The notes: generated by a model from the letters alone, not told the origin. DNA of 64,000 bases from Megalopta genalis (GCF_051020955.1 NC_135018.1:8743939-8807938), one strand, 5' to 3'. Counted from the stretch's first letter, positions 21,364-34,254 are shown. A program made the numbers and translations.

Positions 21364-21430
21364 GTGGCGGTGATGGTGATGGCGATGGCAATGGCGATGG
21401 CGATGGCGATGGCGATGGCGGTGGTGGTGC
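21364..21430 (+). repeat. GGCGAT microsatellite
   Basis: Imperfect hexamer (GGCGAT/GGTGAT/GGCAAT)n. It directly precedes copy B of the dispersed duplication. Confidence 0.9.
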
Positions 21431-21440
21431 TCGCGAGCAC

Positions 21441-21527
21441 GGTGCACCTTAAGGGCCCATTTATCTTTCCGTGTGTTTATTGCCCGTCGTGTGTTTGACC
21501 TCGCATCAGTTTGTTACGCTTTGTAAG
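21441..21527 (+). repeat. Dispersed duplication, copy B
   Basis: It contains CCATTTATCTTTCCGTGTG, TTTATTGCCCGTC and GTTACGCTTTGTAAG, homologous to 18266-18352. Confidence 0.8.
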
Positions 21528-21537
21528 CCCATTACAA

Positions 21538-22353
21538 CGTTCCCAGTGCATCTTCCCTACGCTCTCAGGCGGGGTCGCGTCTGACATTTTGACGTAGTGC
21601 CCTGCAAAGGTCGACGCGAAATAAACGATTATACCCATACCCGTAGAACCCGTGCCCGTGCCCGTGCCCAAGCCCGAGCCCGTGCTCGTCCACGGAGCCC
21701 GTCGACGGAGCCCGCGGATTTGCACGGTTACGCTGCCTCCTCGCTGGATATGCCCACGTTAGAGACACAATGCAACCCGTATCCCCACCCACCAACAGCT
21801 GGTTGCACACCACTTGCACCGTGGCTCCGTGGCTCCGTGTCTACGGTCTGCGCCGCGAGACTCGCGGCCAACCAACAAGGAGAGATAAAACCCTAGGAGA
21901 AGAGATACGGGGAAGGAACAGAGGCACACAAAAGAGAACCGCTTATTCCCTCGACTTCTCTTAGCCTAACGCGAAAGGTCCCGCGAAGAAAGAGAATGTT
22001 TCCATCTATGCCGATGGGATCTATGGACGATGGAATTCCGAGCCGGGCTTCCCTGAATAGCTCCAGAAAGAACGGGGTGTTATAGTCCCCCCTTCAACCC
22101 CCTTCTCGATCCAGGAAGACACGTCGTTTCCGGTATCCTGAAATCTCTGATCGTCGAAGATTATCGTAGATCTAAGAATTGGTCGGTTTCGGGTAGCTGG
22201 AAAAGCTTGCAATTGCTAGCTATTCTTCTTGGAAAAGAATTTGGACCTTTGTTTTGTTTCCATATTTTTTTCCTAGCACGGTTTAGCATACGTCATTTAG
22301 GTTAACACCGTTAGAAACATCTGGAACTTGAAAGCCCGTAGTAAAGCACAAGA
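21538..22353. other. Non-coding DNA with CCCGTG microsatellite
   Basis: CCCGTG/CCCGAG hexamers near 21650-21690. No gene. Confidence 0.5.
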
Positions 22354-22408
22354 CTATTTTTGTTTCCAAGCTGAGGAACGATGTGAGAGCAATTATTATA
22401 ATTACTGG
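22354..22408 (+). repeat. Half copy of the CAGTAAATTCTC hairpin element
   Basis: Contains TTTTTGTTTCCAAGCTGAGG and ends ATAATTACTG. Only the right half is present. It runs directly into a fragment of the CTGCGGATTTTATGC family. Confidence 0.55.
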
Positions 22409-23268
22409 ACTGCAGATTTCATGCGCTTTTGAACAAAATTGTCACGACGACGAAATTGCGTTTACTTCGTCTACGAGCGATCTTGATCATTGCGCGTGCT
22501 GCAATGAAAAAGGTTATCGATAAGTGTATTTCCGAAAAATATATTTACGACATCAGCGATCGTTAAAATAGAAATCGGAATCGCATGATTTCGTCCCGTC
22601 CGCTAGTTGCAGCGTTAAAATGACCGAAGAAAAAAAAATGAACTGGTCGACTCGAGTACCTTGCGATCGGCGTAGAAACATTTTAATTGTCCAATTTCCG
22701 ATGATTGTGGAAGCTGTTAGCCAGAAAAGTGAAAATAATCGAACGATGACGGGCCAATTGTTGTCGACACGTATATTTAGCAATTAATTGGCAAACCTGC
22801 AGGATGTTTGCTTCGTGGGGATTTGGTTTCGGGTTGCACGTCAGAAATCGAGCCCGCGACAAGTTTTTACGACTTCCTTGGTTTCCTGCTATCTCCTTGG
22901 CCTTTCCTAAGGACCAGTCATTGACGTCACGCCGCGCCGCGCCGAGCCGCGTCGCCGACCAACCAACGCAACGGTGCAGCTGCATTCTCTCCTTTCGTGC
23001 ATTAACCATGGAATTCCACTGAAGTCACGACACGCGCGGATCGACCTCATCGTTTCCGAAGAATCGGCACATTTTTCGTTGTTCCGCTATAACCGGCCGC
23101 TCGTGGAAACTGGGACAGTACTTTCTCGAGTGCGCGGGAAAAAAATGGAATTACGTATTATTTATGGAATCGGACCAAGAGGAACGATCTACGACATTTC
23201 CTAACGATCGACGAGTGCGTGAACCATGGAGTCTATCGTTCAACGATAAAACTATCGGCCACTGAAAC
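22409..23268. other. Non-coding DNA
   Basis: The start (to about 22480) is a fragment resembling the CTGCGGATTTTATGC family (ACTGCAGATTTCATGCGC). No gene. Confidence 0.45.
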
Positions 23269-23270
23269 TA

Positions 23271-23858
23271 TTGGGTTGGCAACTAAGTAATTGTCGATTT
23301 CAGTTATAGATGTCTCTCACTCCCATTTTTATGATATCCGTAAATATTATATTATAAAATTATTATTATTATTATTATTATTATGTTATTTTTTATTATC
23401 CGTGAATGTTAGCAACTGGACAAATTGAATGCAGCGGTCAAGGAAAAGCGACCAGAATTGGTCGATCGTAAAGGTGTCATTTTCCAGCAGGACAATGCTA
23501 GGCCGCACACGTCTTTGTCCACTCGGCAAAAATTGATGGATATTGCTTGGGAATTGATGTTACACCCACCATATAGCCCTGATCTCGCGCCATCGGATTA
23601 CCACGTATTTCGATCCCTGGAAAACTCCCTTCGTGGTAAAACTTTTAACGATGACGACGCTGTAAAATCTCACTTAACTCAGTTTTTGGCCGAAAAGTAT
23701 CAGACTTTCTACGTGCGTGGAATTTTCAAGTTGTCAGAGAGATGGCAAAAGGTCATCGAACAAAATGGAAAATACATTACAGATTAAACTTCGTTCGAAG
23801 GAAAAAAAAATTTTGTATTTCATTGAACAAATCGGCAATTACTTAGTTGCCAACCCAA
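23271..23858 (+). mobile_element. Internally deleted mariner element, copy 2
   Basis: Terminal repeats TTGGGTTGGCAACTAAGTAA at 23271 and the inverted copy ending at 23858 are each flanked by TA (23269-23270 and 23859-23860). At 588 bp it is about half of a full mariner. The N-terminal half of the transposase is absent and AT-rich sequence with an ATT microsatellite lies in its place. Confidence 0.95.
23413..23787 (+). pseudogene. mariner transposase, C-terminal fragment
   Basis: The open frame begins just after an in-frame TAG and reads QLDKLNAAVKEKRPELVDRK... to the natural stop. The second catalytic Asp is in FQQDNARPHTS and the third in SPDLAPSDYHVF, with exactly 34 residues between them, i.e. 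the DD34D mariner signature. The first catalytic Asp, the DNA-binding helix-turn-helix and the start codon are missing. The frame shows no stop codon, so the copy is fairly young. Confidence 0.95.
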
Positions 23859-23974
23859 TAGTTCTATCAGCGTCTATGCACACGGGTATGCACGTACACA
23901 CCGCAGTATTTTCACGAGAGAACACGGTCGCATAATTAGATATGTCCGGCAGTTGCCCGCTAAAGCATCTTTAA

Positions 23975-24215
23975 CACGTTCCGTGCCACGTGTACCATCG
24001 ATGGTACACGCTTGCATGTTTACTTAGTGAACTGAACAAATTGTTTACAAGAAATTTAGAACCGAAGAATCAATTTCCACCGCAAGAATGGGCGTTGATA
24101 AGTTTTTGTTACGTTGTTATGTGTACGAGAATTAATAATTGCACGTAATACATCAAGTTTTAGTAAAATATCAAAGTGTGAAGATTCGAGTAAAAAAAGC
24201 TCGGCACGGAACGTG
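23975..24215 (+). mobile_element. TTAA-flanked MITE, CACGTTCCGTGCC family, copy 1
   Basis: TTAA at 23971-23974 and 24216-24219. The 13-bp ends CACGTTCCGTGCC are perfectly inverted. The palindrome GTGTACCATCGATGGTACAC begins about 15 bp inside the left TTAA. A partial copy lies at 55650-55734. Confidence 0.85.
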
Positions 24216-24219
24216 TTAA

Positions 24220-27079
24220 TCTGCGCAGCGATCGCCAGAATTCTGTAACGAAGAATCTGAAATCTGTTGCTCCGACGGGCTAACGATGCTCGTTAATGGC
24301 GTTTCAGAATGTAATTGGTTCCTCCGATCAGCGCGTGGCCAATGAAAATCGAGACACAACGAAAACAATATGTAGAATGGACCGAGGCATCATGCCTTTT
24401 TTTATTTACGAGAGACGAGAAATTATTCGCATTCTTCTGGAATTCGATTTTAAGCTACGATTCGAAGATCGTCGGCGATGCCGCCGTTGCTAACGAGTAG
24501 TGGTGTCCGAGATCCGAGCGACGCTATTCGAGATTCGGTCCGGGCCCGAGTGGCGCCAACGGTTCGTTCCTGCGAATGGACGCATTTTTCAGAGAAAGGA
24601 GCCCCGTCTTCGCCGAGAGGCAACATTAAAATGTGATTCGAATAGCTCGCGACCGTCCATAAATCGAGCGCCGCCGCACTTTTTCTTTATAGACGGAATA
24701 CGTATACAGGCTGCTAATTGGCCGTCGGTTTTCAGACCTCCGATCAGTCGGCAACGAAAAAAAAAAGAAAAAAGGAAGGGGACGTCGATGCAATTCCTCA
24801 TCTCTAGGTATAGCTGCAGGTATAGAAACGTTGTCCGTGTTTCTATTATTGGGAGTTCGCGAAACGGTCCGCTTAATTGGACAAACCCGTGATAAAAAGC
24901 AAATGCGATCGAGGGAAGAAGTTCGTCGCGGCGGCCTTGAAAGGAAATCCGCGAGCGTCTCCGTTAATTTATCGAACTTTCGTATGTCTCAATCTCGAGG
25001 AGAACAACCGATCTGGTTGGCCGCAAAAAAGTAATCGAGCTGATAAGGGCAGTGGAGCCAGTTACTGTCGGCTAGCCGATTACATGCGGCTTTTGTTCAT
25101 TTTCATTTAAACAACCTCAAATCTCAAATCGTCCCTGTCAGATCTTGAAAGATGAGAAATGTAAATACGAAATTTTGTTGAAGCAGTCGTCTCTAATGTA
25201 AACTTTTAAATGACTTATTGTTATTAGATTGCAGATGTTTTTGCAAAATAAAAATTATTCTTCATTAATTGCAACAAACGCGAGTAAAAACAGAAATTTC
25301 TTTTTTCCTTTCCTTAATTTCGGAGAGTCGAAGATAATAGATACATGCCCTCAAATTGTTTTAACACTTTCGTTGTCCCAGATTTCACCTATCCATTTTT
25401 ATCAGAAACGCACAAAATTCGCGGTCTAATTATTATATTAAATTTTGTTTGTAGAATATAACATTTATGAAAGTACGTTGAGACTATTAAATTTTGAAGT
25501 ATAAAAGTATTCGGGGGGACTGCACGATAATTGAAGCACAGTATTCAGGGAGACAGAACAGTGACTCAAACACGCTATTCAGAGACGTTCAAGTCCTTGA
25601 GAAATGTCATTTAAATTGCTGAAGTTGCGTTCAGCTGCGGAAACTCCTAAAGGCTGCCAACAGGGCACAGTAATTGACTCATCTACCCTAGTTCCGAGAT
25701 CGAGGCGATGGAGAACGATAGAACGGGAGCGGGAGGTTCGAATTAAAAGGGAAATGAATTTCGCAACAGAGCCTGGAACGCCGCCATTATCGCGTTACAT
25801 AATTATCGGAATGTCCGCGATTCGGCTCCGCGTACGACTCGTGAAAGTCCCGATAAGTCCTGCTGTTTATGAATCACCATTTCACGATGATTCATTAACT
25901 CGCTGGGAAGCCGCGCAGAAAAATCTACGTATCCATGTAATACTCTCGCGATATCTCGGCAGGCGAGTAAACAAGATCGACTTACAATTGGAGAAATAAA
26001 CAAGAATTCTACTGGCGGATAGCAGCGACGATATTATCGTGGTCAGGATTTCATAATGACCTAACCCAGGGTCTTAATGTGGAACGAACTTTGTACGCCG
26101 ATTATTTTGTCGTGTATCATATGCCGATACCAACGAAGGCGATATCTGCTTGGCCTTCTCTATGATTCGATATTTTTTGCACATTGAAATCCGTAAATTT
26201 CATCGGTTTTATCGACATTTCTCGGTTCACGGAAGACTGCGAAGCATTTTCGAGGAGGGCAGAGCCTCTCGCGTCTAAAAGACGGACTCACGCTCGCGGA
26301 GAGTAGATCACGACAAGTTCAGCGACCCGTCAAGGGAACCAACAGGCAAGGTCAAGGGCAGCGATTCTACGGTTCGCAGGGCCATACCTCGGATGATCCT
26401 TAATCCGTCATGACGTAACCAAATTGGAAAGGAAGGTGACCTCATGCAACGCCGCTTTGTCCACGGCTGACAATGCCCGTCGAATTTCTTCTCGTTCCGG
26501 CCGCGTGCCGGGGCCGCACGATAGCGGTATTAAGACCCAACATTATTATAAACGTTAAGTCATTGTTTTCATTTTTTCCACCGCTTTTGTTCGAGCGAGT
26601 CGCCCCCGATTAATCGTCGCGTCGACGGCCATTTAATTGCCTGTTACATATTCCACACTCGACACCGATAAAACCATTACCTCGGTCTATTTTTGTATCT
26701 GTTATATAATTGTTTATGTAAGATCCACGATCAGTTCGTTGCCTATATCGCGTACACGTACACACACGAATGGGTTAGAATCATAGCGGCGTAAGTGACA
26801 TTTTCAACGATGTTGACACGTGTGTGGATGCAATGTTGACTCTTAAAATCATAATTTAAACATGCCAAAGTGTTAAAAAAAAAGAGTGAAATAAATTATG
26901 AAGTCACCATGAATTAACTGAACTCTAAGTTATCTTAAGAATAAATTTCGTCGGTTAAAAAAAAAAGAATGCACATGTTACTAAATAATAACTCTCCATA
27001 TTTCACACAATGAGGCAAATGTCGCGCCACTGTGATTCTAACTCACTCGTATGTATATTCGCGATTGTATTCTAATTAT
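24220..27079. other. Non-coding DNA with degraded repeats
   Basis: No supported gene. A CTGCGGATTTTATGC-family fragment probably spans 25228-25432 (GATTGCAGATGTTTTTGCAAA... to ATTCGCGGTCTAATTATT). Bases 26768-27049 have weak inverted ends (GGGTTAGAATCATAGCGGCG / GAGTTAGAATCACAGTGGCG) and may be another MITE. Confidence 0.45.
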
Positions 27080-27561
27080 ACAGGGTGTCCCAGAAATGTC
27101 TCGCAATCCGAAAGTAACGGGTTCCTCAGACCATTTGAAGCAACTTTTTCCTTTACAAAAATTTTCTCCGAGGCACCGTTAACGAGTTATTAACGAAAAA
27201 TGATCAATGAGAGGCGAGATCAGCTGCCGCGAGGTGGCCGAGCCAACGGCGCCAGCGGTCGAGCGGTCGAATCCCAGCTCAGCTGACGTGAGTCGGCCGA
27301 GCCAACGGCGCCAGCGGTCGAGGCGGTCGAATCCCAGCTCAGCTGGCACGAGGCGACCGAGCCAATGAGCGGAACTGGGTTTCACGCACTGGTTGGCTGG
27401 GCCGCCTCGCGTCTGCCGTACTCGATTTTTATTGGTCACTGTTTTTCGTTAATAACTCGTTAACGATGCCTCGCAGAAAATTTTTGTAAAGGAAGAAGCT
27501 GCTTCAAATGATCTGAGGAACCCGCCATTTCCAGATTGCGAGACATTTTTGGAACACCCTG
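27080..27561. mobile_element. CAGGGTGTCC foldback element, variant 1
   Basis: CAGGGTGTCC...GGAACACCCTG flanked by TA. Arms contain TCTCGCAATCCG and GAGGCACCGTTAACGAG. The GC-rich core has two imperfect units of about 60 bp. Confidence 0.85.
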
Positions 27562-27750
27562 TATATTTCTCCTCTCTGTTTGCGACATCGAAGTTGTTTT
27601 ATGTTCGCACAAAATCCGCGATCAGCCGTGATTCGCTTGAATATCGATATATATTCGATACGCGTCGCCTTGAAAATTCGCATTGCTGCTATTGAAAAAT
27701 GCTTCGAGATTGTATCCGAGTTCGTTGAAATTACTACAGCTCAATAGCAG

Positions 27751-27932
27751 TCCAGTTCCACTCATTGGCTCGGCCGTCTCGCGCCAGCTGATCTCGCCTC
27801 TGATTGGTCACTGTTTTTCATTAATAACTCATAAACAAAACCGCGGATTGCATTTTCACTAAGGAAAAAGTTATTTCAAATGTCCTCAGGAACCCCAATT
27901 TCCGGATTGCGAGACATCTTTGGGACACCCTG
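27751..27932. mobile_element. CAGGGTGTCC foldback element, right half, chimeric arm
   Basis: Starts in the core (CCAGTTCCACTCATTGGCTC). The inner arm is like variant 2 (ACAAAACCGCGGATTGCATT) but the outer end is like variant 1 (CCGGATTGCGAGACATC, GGGACACCCTG). This mosaic suggests recombination or template switching between variants. No left half. Confidence 0.75.
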
Positions 27933-30167
27933 CATATATATAATTCTTTTAGCACGGACAATTGTGCGAATATATATTTTATATTTCACACGAAGTATAA
28001 AAATATGAAAACATTGCGTTTATGTTTAATGAATTACGATCGATACTTCGACCGTCAACACGACAGCCTTAAAAGTTCCTTAAAGACAACGTTAAAGTAA
28101 TTGATATTTTAATTTATTTGCATTTTACATTAAAATAATTTATGTTTTAATTTTTTTGTATTTTACATTAAAGTAATTTATGTTTTAATTTATTTGTATT
28201 TTATTTTAGAACAATCGATACACCGGTCTTTGATTCACCGAATAAATTAGCAGAAAAATTAATTTTTAGAAGCCATATAAAGCAGTCGTGCGCATACGAA
28301 CGATACGGCAATCAATGTGCGAAATCGCTTCGAAAACTGTTACGCGGCTAAAGGGAGTCCGCGCGAAGCGTTTCCAATAAGAAACCAATGGCAGCGGCTC
28401 GTAACGAGAAAGAAAAGGTGCTCGTAAAAGATTACAGTTACTACAAAACCACCGTTCGCGCGTATCGAACGCGAAGGATGCCATTAACGTATCGTTCGGC
28501 CGTCGCGTCGTAATGAAGTTATAAACAATTAAGCTATCATCTCGTTATTTAGCAACCTTGAGCCGCCCGCAACAAGCAAATGGCTACCTGGCCGTGGTAT
28601 AAACGAAAATTATTTGCATAATTTAATGTTCACGCCGACGAGCAAACTCGGATCAGCTTGGAATCTGCGAGCACTTTCGAGTGCCATCATTTTTTAACCG
28701 ATGCGGCGTTTCAGTAATCGTACTTCCGACAGCGAGAGGCTGCAGCATCCTAAAAAATTTAATTAACACACCGGCGGCGCGCGGCGACACGTTGGAACCG
28801 GCGCGGTGGGACGACGATTATCGACGTATTATCTAAGGACTACCGTTCGGCGCTGCAGTTTCCCACCCTAATTAAACATTCGAAAAATTCTCCAGAAATT
28901 TATTTATTCCGACCTCGGCCGATTAATCGGCGCTCGTGACGCGCGACGGTGTTCCCGTGTAATTAATTCCGGTTATGCTAAACACGGTGAACCGATGTCA
29001 GCCATCAACGGGCTGCCCATGCCCATGAATCATGGTCCGCCGAGTGCGCGCTGAGTGCGCTGAGTGCGTCGAGCGCGTTCGAAATTGTCGTATTACTCCA
29101 GAAACCCGGTTTCCCGCGAACGGCGCGCGGATTAGATATTTTTTGGCGATTCGCCAAGATGGCGCCGGCTTCTCAACCCTACGACAATCGATTTGCCGCG
29201 AAACTCTCGTTTCGACGAGAAACGATACCAAAAGCCGTTCGGGATAAAAATCATAACTTCTGAACTAATCGATTTTCAACCTAAATGCGTTAATAATTTT
29301 TCAAAGAGAATACCAAGATGCGTTGATTTTTGCGTAAAATGTTATATAATTTCATAAGAAAGATTCTACTCACCTTTAATATTTATCGAATACAAACTTT
29401 TGCGCAGATTTTTGTTAACTAATTTATTGCCTGCCCTGTACTGAGCAAGTTTAGCGCGAAATATTTTTTCATTAATCTCGCGGGAGTGCCTGGGAATGTG
29501 CAGATTGAAAAGTTTTCTTTGATTCCTTTTTTCGTGTAATTTTCATTAAGTAGTATAGTACGTAAAGCAAAAAATAATATAAAAATAAAACTTCTAATAG
29601 GTAGTTTGCAATAAACTATATTAAACTGTATTAAGCTAATTAAACTATATTTTATAACAATTTGTTGGAAAGTCGTCGCATTAGTATATGAGAAACAACG
29701 TACGAAACAATTAAATATAAACAACAAGAAAATATGGAATACAGAAAGACAACTCGATAGCTTACTCAGACACATCTGAATACATATTGTGTTTCATCAT
29801 CAGTCTCAAAATTGACGGGAAATGGTAAATCGGATAATTTTCTGATTCAATCGTAATGACGGCTTCAGTGCCCGTATCCGGAGTTTTTGATCTTTTCGAA
29901 ACATGTTTTCTTGACTGAGATGTCGGCAGACTTTATTTTGTTGTTCCAAAGATATCCATATTTCGGGAATTTTAGAATTCTCGATTTCTACGACTGCTAA
30001 AAAAATTGATTTCTCGAATAAAATCATCAGCAGAAGAGAACTGTATTTTCACGAACCATTAAGTTAAACGAACAAAATGCAACAACAGATTTCGATTAAT
30101 TTTTCTACATATTTTTTAAAACGTCTGTTGAAGTAAAATTTTGATCCTCGCAGATATGAAGTTTTTC
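27933..30167. other. Non-coding DNA
   Basis: Bases 28130-28205 contain a TTAATTTATTTGTATTTTACATT-like tandem pair. Bases 28560-29000 are GC-rich and unique-looking (includes ATTTGCATA, a POU-type site by consensus). No gene. Confidence 0.45.
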
Positions 30168-30171
30168 TTAA

Positions 30172-30425
30172 CACATTAAAGGCGGGAGTCGTAGTACTAC
30201 GATTTATCTCGACTTCTCATAAATATGTACTTTAAAACATTTTTTGTAATTAGTGTTTAGTTCTTTTTAAATATTTCTTTTAGTTTTAAGAGTTTAAATA
30301 AACTTTCTTAAGTCTAAATTTTTTATGATTACACAAAATATCGCCCGCTCTAGGACGAAAAACGAGGCGGGGCGGTCGCCGCGTTACCTAGCATACTTTC
30401 GTCAAGATCCCCCGCCTTTAATGTG
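30172..30425 (+). mobile_element. TTAA-flanked MITE, CACATTAAAGGCGGG family
   Basis: TTAA at 30168-30171 and 30426-30429. The ends CACATTAAAGGCGGG are a perfect 15-bp inverted repeat. The palindrome TCGTAGTACTACGA (30189-30202) starts 17 bp inside the left TTAA. No coding capacity. Confidence 0.85.
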
Positions 30426-30429
30426 TTAA

Positions 30430-32439
30430 CGATCAGAAAGTTTATGTATCGAGACAACAGCTTTAAAATACAGCTACCTGTAACAGTGAAATCCGTTGCC
30501 AATCAAATGAACCAAGACCGAAAAATACTTCTTTAGTTCAAGCAATAAAAAACAGAACCTCGACCCTATAACTCCCACGCGAAGGTAATCGACGTGCTAT
30601 TTTCTAGATTCGGGTAATTAATAGGATAGGATTAATTAATAGGCAACGCACAACACGATAGGCCTTTCCTGCTGTATCATCGATTTCCAATCGCGCGGAC
30701 TAAGTTCTTCTTTAATCGATAATGAAATCGTTTTTCGCTTTTCGTCCATTGCACGACGGCGCTGTGAAACGGTTCGAGTCTGAAGACGGGTTTTCGACGA
30801 ACAATGCGTCGAAACGATAGACAAGTTTATATTCGGGAATCCTGTTCGATACACTTCCATGAACGAGCGAAATACGCGACGTGGTATTAATAAACTCGAA
30901 TGTCGCAAGACTGTACCGTTACCTGTCACGGCATTCTGCGCCGATCAGCATGCTTCTCGCCGAGATAATTACCATCGTTGATGTCGGACGGGCCTTGAAC
31001 AGCATCGTCGTCGCTGTCGGTCGAATTTCTGCCGACGTCGATCGCACTAGAGACACCGGCGACGATCCAGATTTTGTTCATTTCCCCATTGTCCTATCCT
31101 CGAATCGATTACACGCGCGAGGAGTAACGGTAACACGCGACGGCGATCTTGCGGGGACGGTTTCGTTTCGGATTCCACGGATGATTCCGCTTCGCGGAAC
31201 ACCCGGCGATCCAGCTAAATTGCGCGATACATAATGCAACGGTCGTTCGATCGATCGATCGATTTCCTTTCGGTAATCAGTCGGTATGTAATCACGCGGC
31301 CAACGTTTATTATGTAATTGCAATTAGCCGGCCGTGCGCTGCGAATTTGTTTAACGATTTACACATCGCGGGACAGTGATTAATCGTGCGTCGCGCGAGG
31401 TATTCGCCGAAGAGGAAACGGTCGAAGGATTACCGTTGCCAGAACAAGTGGAACTAAACGAATCGCGATTCGAAAATGACGATTGTGTCCCGGGGGCTAA
31501 TCGTAACGGGAGGAACGAATTCGAACCGCTGCTGCAATTGATAGAGTGTTCATCCAATATTGTTACGCGTATCAATTCTATGTCGCGCATTGTTCTAGCT
31601 GCTTCTTCGAGGTCGACAAATTTGAGTCCTGCTGGATTAGGAAAGAAATATCTTCTACGGCGTGAAATTAGAGTGGTATTGCAAATCGATCGATTGGAGA
31701 ATAATCGGAATTCTGGAAGTTCGCAGAAATGTTGCAGAAATTTGCAAAAATTTTGTTGGTAACCTTGGAGGAAATTGAAAAATTGAAAATTTTTTTTCTT
31801 ATTTTCGTATTTCGTCTGTCCTTGCATGAGTGCTACCATATTATTACTCTCTCTCTCTCTCTCTGTAATAAAAAGTTCATCCCGTTGATAAATAAAATTA
31901 GTATTATTATTATTATGAAATTGAGAGAGTGGTGACGCGCAACAGAGCCGAAAAATAATGTGGAATATCGATGCGCGACGGTCGCCGTTCGAGGCGAATT
32001 TAATTGCCGGATGGAATCGATTAATCGCAATTAGCCAGACAGTTTCGTCGGTTATCGCCACACGGTTGCAATTTCTTTCGGCGAATCGTTTAAGCGGGAG
32101 AGGAACGAGCCGCGGTCGATGTCAATGTAATCTGTTTTTCTTTTTTCCGAGAATCATGCGGAAGATGGTCGTATGATATTAATAATAGGAGGCGATAAGA
32201 GATAAGTCGGATAATCGAGGATTCGAACGATGCACGGAAAAGGTCGATTGGAATCTCGATTGCGGGAGTAGGGAAGCGACGAACAACGGGAGATCATCTA
32301 TTACAAAGTTGTTTTTCCGGAGGAGTCGCGTAACCGCGAGCATAAATTACCGCGGCGCGCAATTCGATTCGATTATGTGCGTTGGGAAGAAACGATAATT
32401 CTAACGATACTATTATAATTGAATATACATACACCGTGA
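30430..32439. other. Non-coding DNA
   Basis: (GATC)n near 31249-31261, (CT)n at 31845-31864. Long frames at 31351-32061 on both strands have no domain and no splice context. No gene. Confidence 0.45.
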
Positions 32440-32441
32440 CT

Positions 32442-32988
32442 CTCTCATTAATATTCGGACAGCTTTTAAAACGCGATAGCCTTTTTAGAACTGGACTAAA
32501 CGACTTGAATTTTTTTTATACATGATAGTCTGCTAGACTATAACTAGAGTGCTTTATTCTTTAATTTTGCAATTGCTTAGGAAAATTTAGAGGCAAATCG
32601 ATGTTAACGCAAAGTCAATTTACGAGCGTTAAAAGATTCTTGAAACTGCAAATTTCTCACATTTATTGGTCGATAGTGTCAAAAATCGGGATAAAACTGC
32701 GATTTTGAATTCTTTATAACTCACAACAAGGTCAGTCGATTACGATGAAATTTTCAGTCCGCATGTAACTCACCAAGATCTACAAAACGCATTTTCTTTT
32801 TTCAAATTTTCGTTATAGGCTCGGCTAAAAAATGTTAAAAAGAGAGAGTTCTTTCATCTTGTTTTCGTCGTTGTCTATTACACTAGCCTCTCTATCATCT
32901 AAAAAGTATTCAAATCGTTTAGACCAGTTTGAAGAAAGCTATTGCGTTTTAAGAGGTGCCCGAATATTAATGGAAGTACATATAACTG
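32442..32988. mobile_element. CAGTGG-type transposon, apparently both ends present
   Basis: TA at 32440-32441 and 32989-32990. The arms of about 110 bp are inverted: CATTAATATTCGGACAGC with ACTGGACTAAACGACTTGAA on the left mirror the right arm up to 32988. The 547-bp element lacks transposase. It defines the family also seen at 13873, 53140, 58275 and 59359. A TA target suggests Tc1/mariner-type, by inference. Confidence 0.75.
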
Positions 32989-32990
32989 TA

Positions 32991-33627
32991 GATACAAATC
33001 CATTTGGATGGAATCTCGACGCTGTCGGGTACAGGCGAATCGAAACAAAGGGTCAACGTACCCAACGGCTCGTTTTTCGATGATTCGCCTTCCGCCTCGC
33101 TTTTCCGCCGCATCGGATCTCGAAGTCCTTACGATGTCGCCGATTAATTACCTTGCAATCCCGTCGATGGTAATTGTAAATTAGTTTGCAATATATTCTC
33201 GTTGAATTGTTCGGTTTCCGTAGATTATTATCTTCCCGGCTAGGCATGTTTTATGCAGCCATTATTAAAGTAGTTTTGTCGTCGTGAGAATATGCTACAC
33301 TGTTTCGCATTCCTGGTAGACTCGGCGAGGCTCTCTAGCCTCTTCCTCTTCCTTACATGTTATAAGCAAGGACGAGGATTCTTCGTCTTTTGATAATTGC
33401 ACAGACGTTGCCTCGATTATTTTCAATTGCTCCAAGGATACCGTGCAAACTCAATTACGATCGAAGCTTTCGATACGTCTCTATTATCGATCGAATGCGA
33501 TCTGTGGCGCTCGGACCTCGGCGACCTTATAATAGTTACCATCCGACGTACAGCGGCTATGGCCGAGCAACGATTCATGGCCAAAAGCCAATTTTGCAAC
33601 TTTCATATTTTTCTTCTTTTTTTTTTT
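32991..33627. other. Non-coding DNA
   Basis: No feature recognised. Confidence 0.4.
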
Positions 33628-33998
33628 ATTAAGCTATGAAACCGCTATTGGGATTATTAGCAGCATGCGCTGCTAATTGCTGTGCGTACTAACGTGCGGA
33701 TAACTTAGAATCCAGGGGTGGACCAATCAGTGATACCTTCCCGAATTCTTCTTTAAAGGTGCAAACAATGAGATTTCGGAAACTTATGGATAACAAGTAA
33801 AGCAAGTAAAGTTTCTTCCTTTTTTTATTAAGCTATGAAACCACTATTGGGATTATTAACAACATGCGCATTGTTGTGCGTATTAACGTGCGGATAACTT
33901 AGAATCCAGGGGTGGATCAATCAGTGATACCTGCCCGAATTCTTCTTTAAAGGTGCAAACAATGGGATTTAGGAAATTTATGGATAACAAGTAAAGCG
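33628..33998 (+). repeat. Tandem duplication, period 199 bp
   Basis: Unit 1 starts at 33628 and unit 2 at 33827 (ATTAAGCTATGAAACC). Both contain GCGGATAACTTAGAATCCAG and TTCTTTAAAGGTGCAAACAA. They differ by scattered substitutions and by length in the GCATGCGCTGCTAATTGC region. Confidence 0.95.
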
Positions 33999-34254
33999 GG
34001 GGAACAGATAGTGCGCACAAAAACGCATCTATCGTATAGATGCACATATATCATATATATATATGTACATACAATTTAAATTATAGTATTATCAGGAAAA
34101 TTGTTAAAAGTTGTTCAAACGAAACTTGTTTTGTACGAGATAATTAGAATATAAAAACTTGCAGGAGGAACAATTTTCTTCTTATAGAAAATAATGCTGA
34201 TCACCTCAATGTTTCATATATTATGACTCAAACGTATATTTGAATTCAACGACC

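Noticed and set aside
31351..32061. 236-residue frame on the minus strand
   Set aside because: No domain or splice signals; it reads through a (CT)n run and overlaps an open frame on the other strand.
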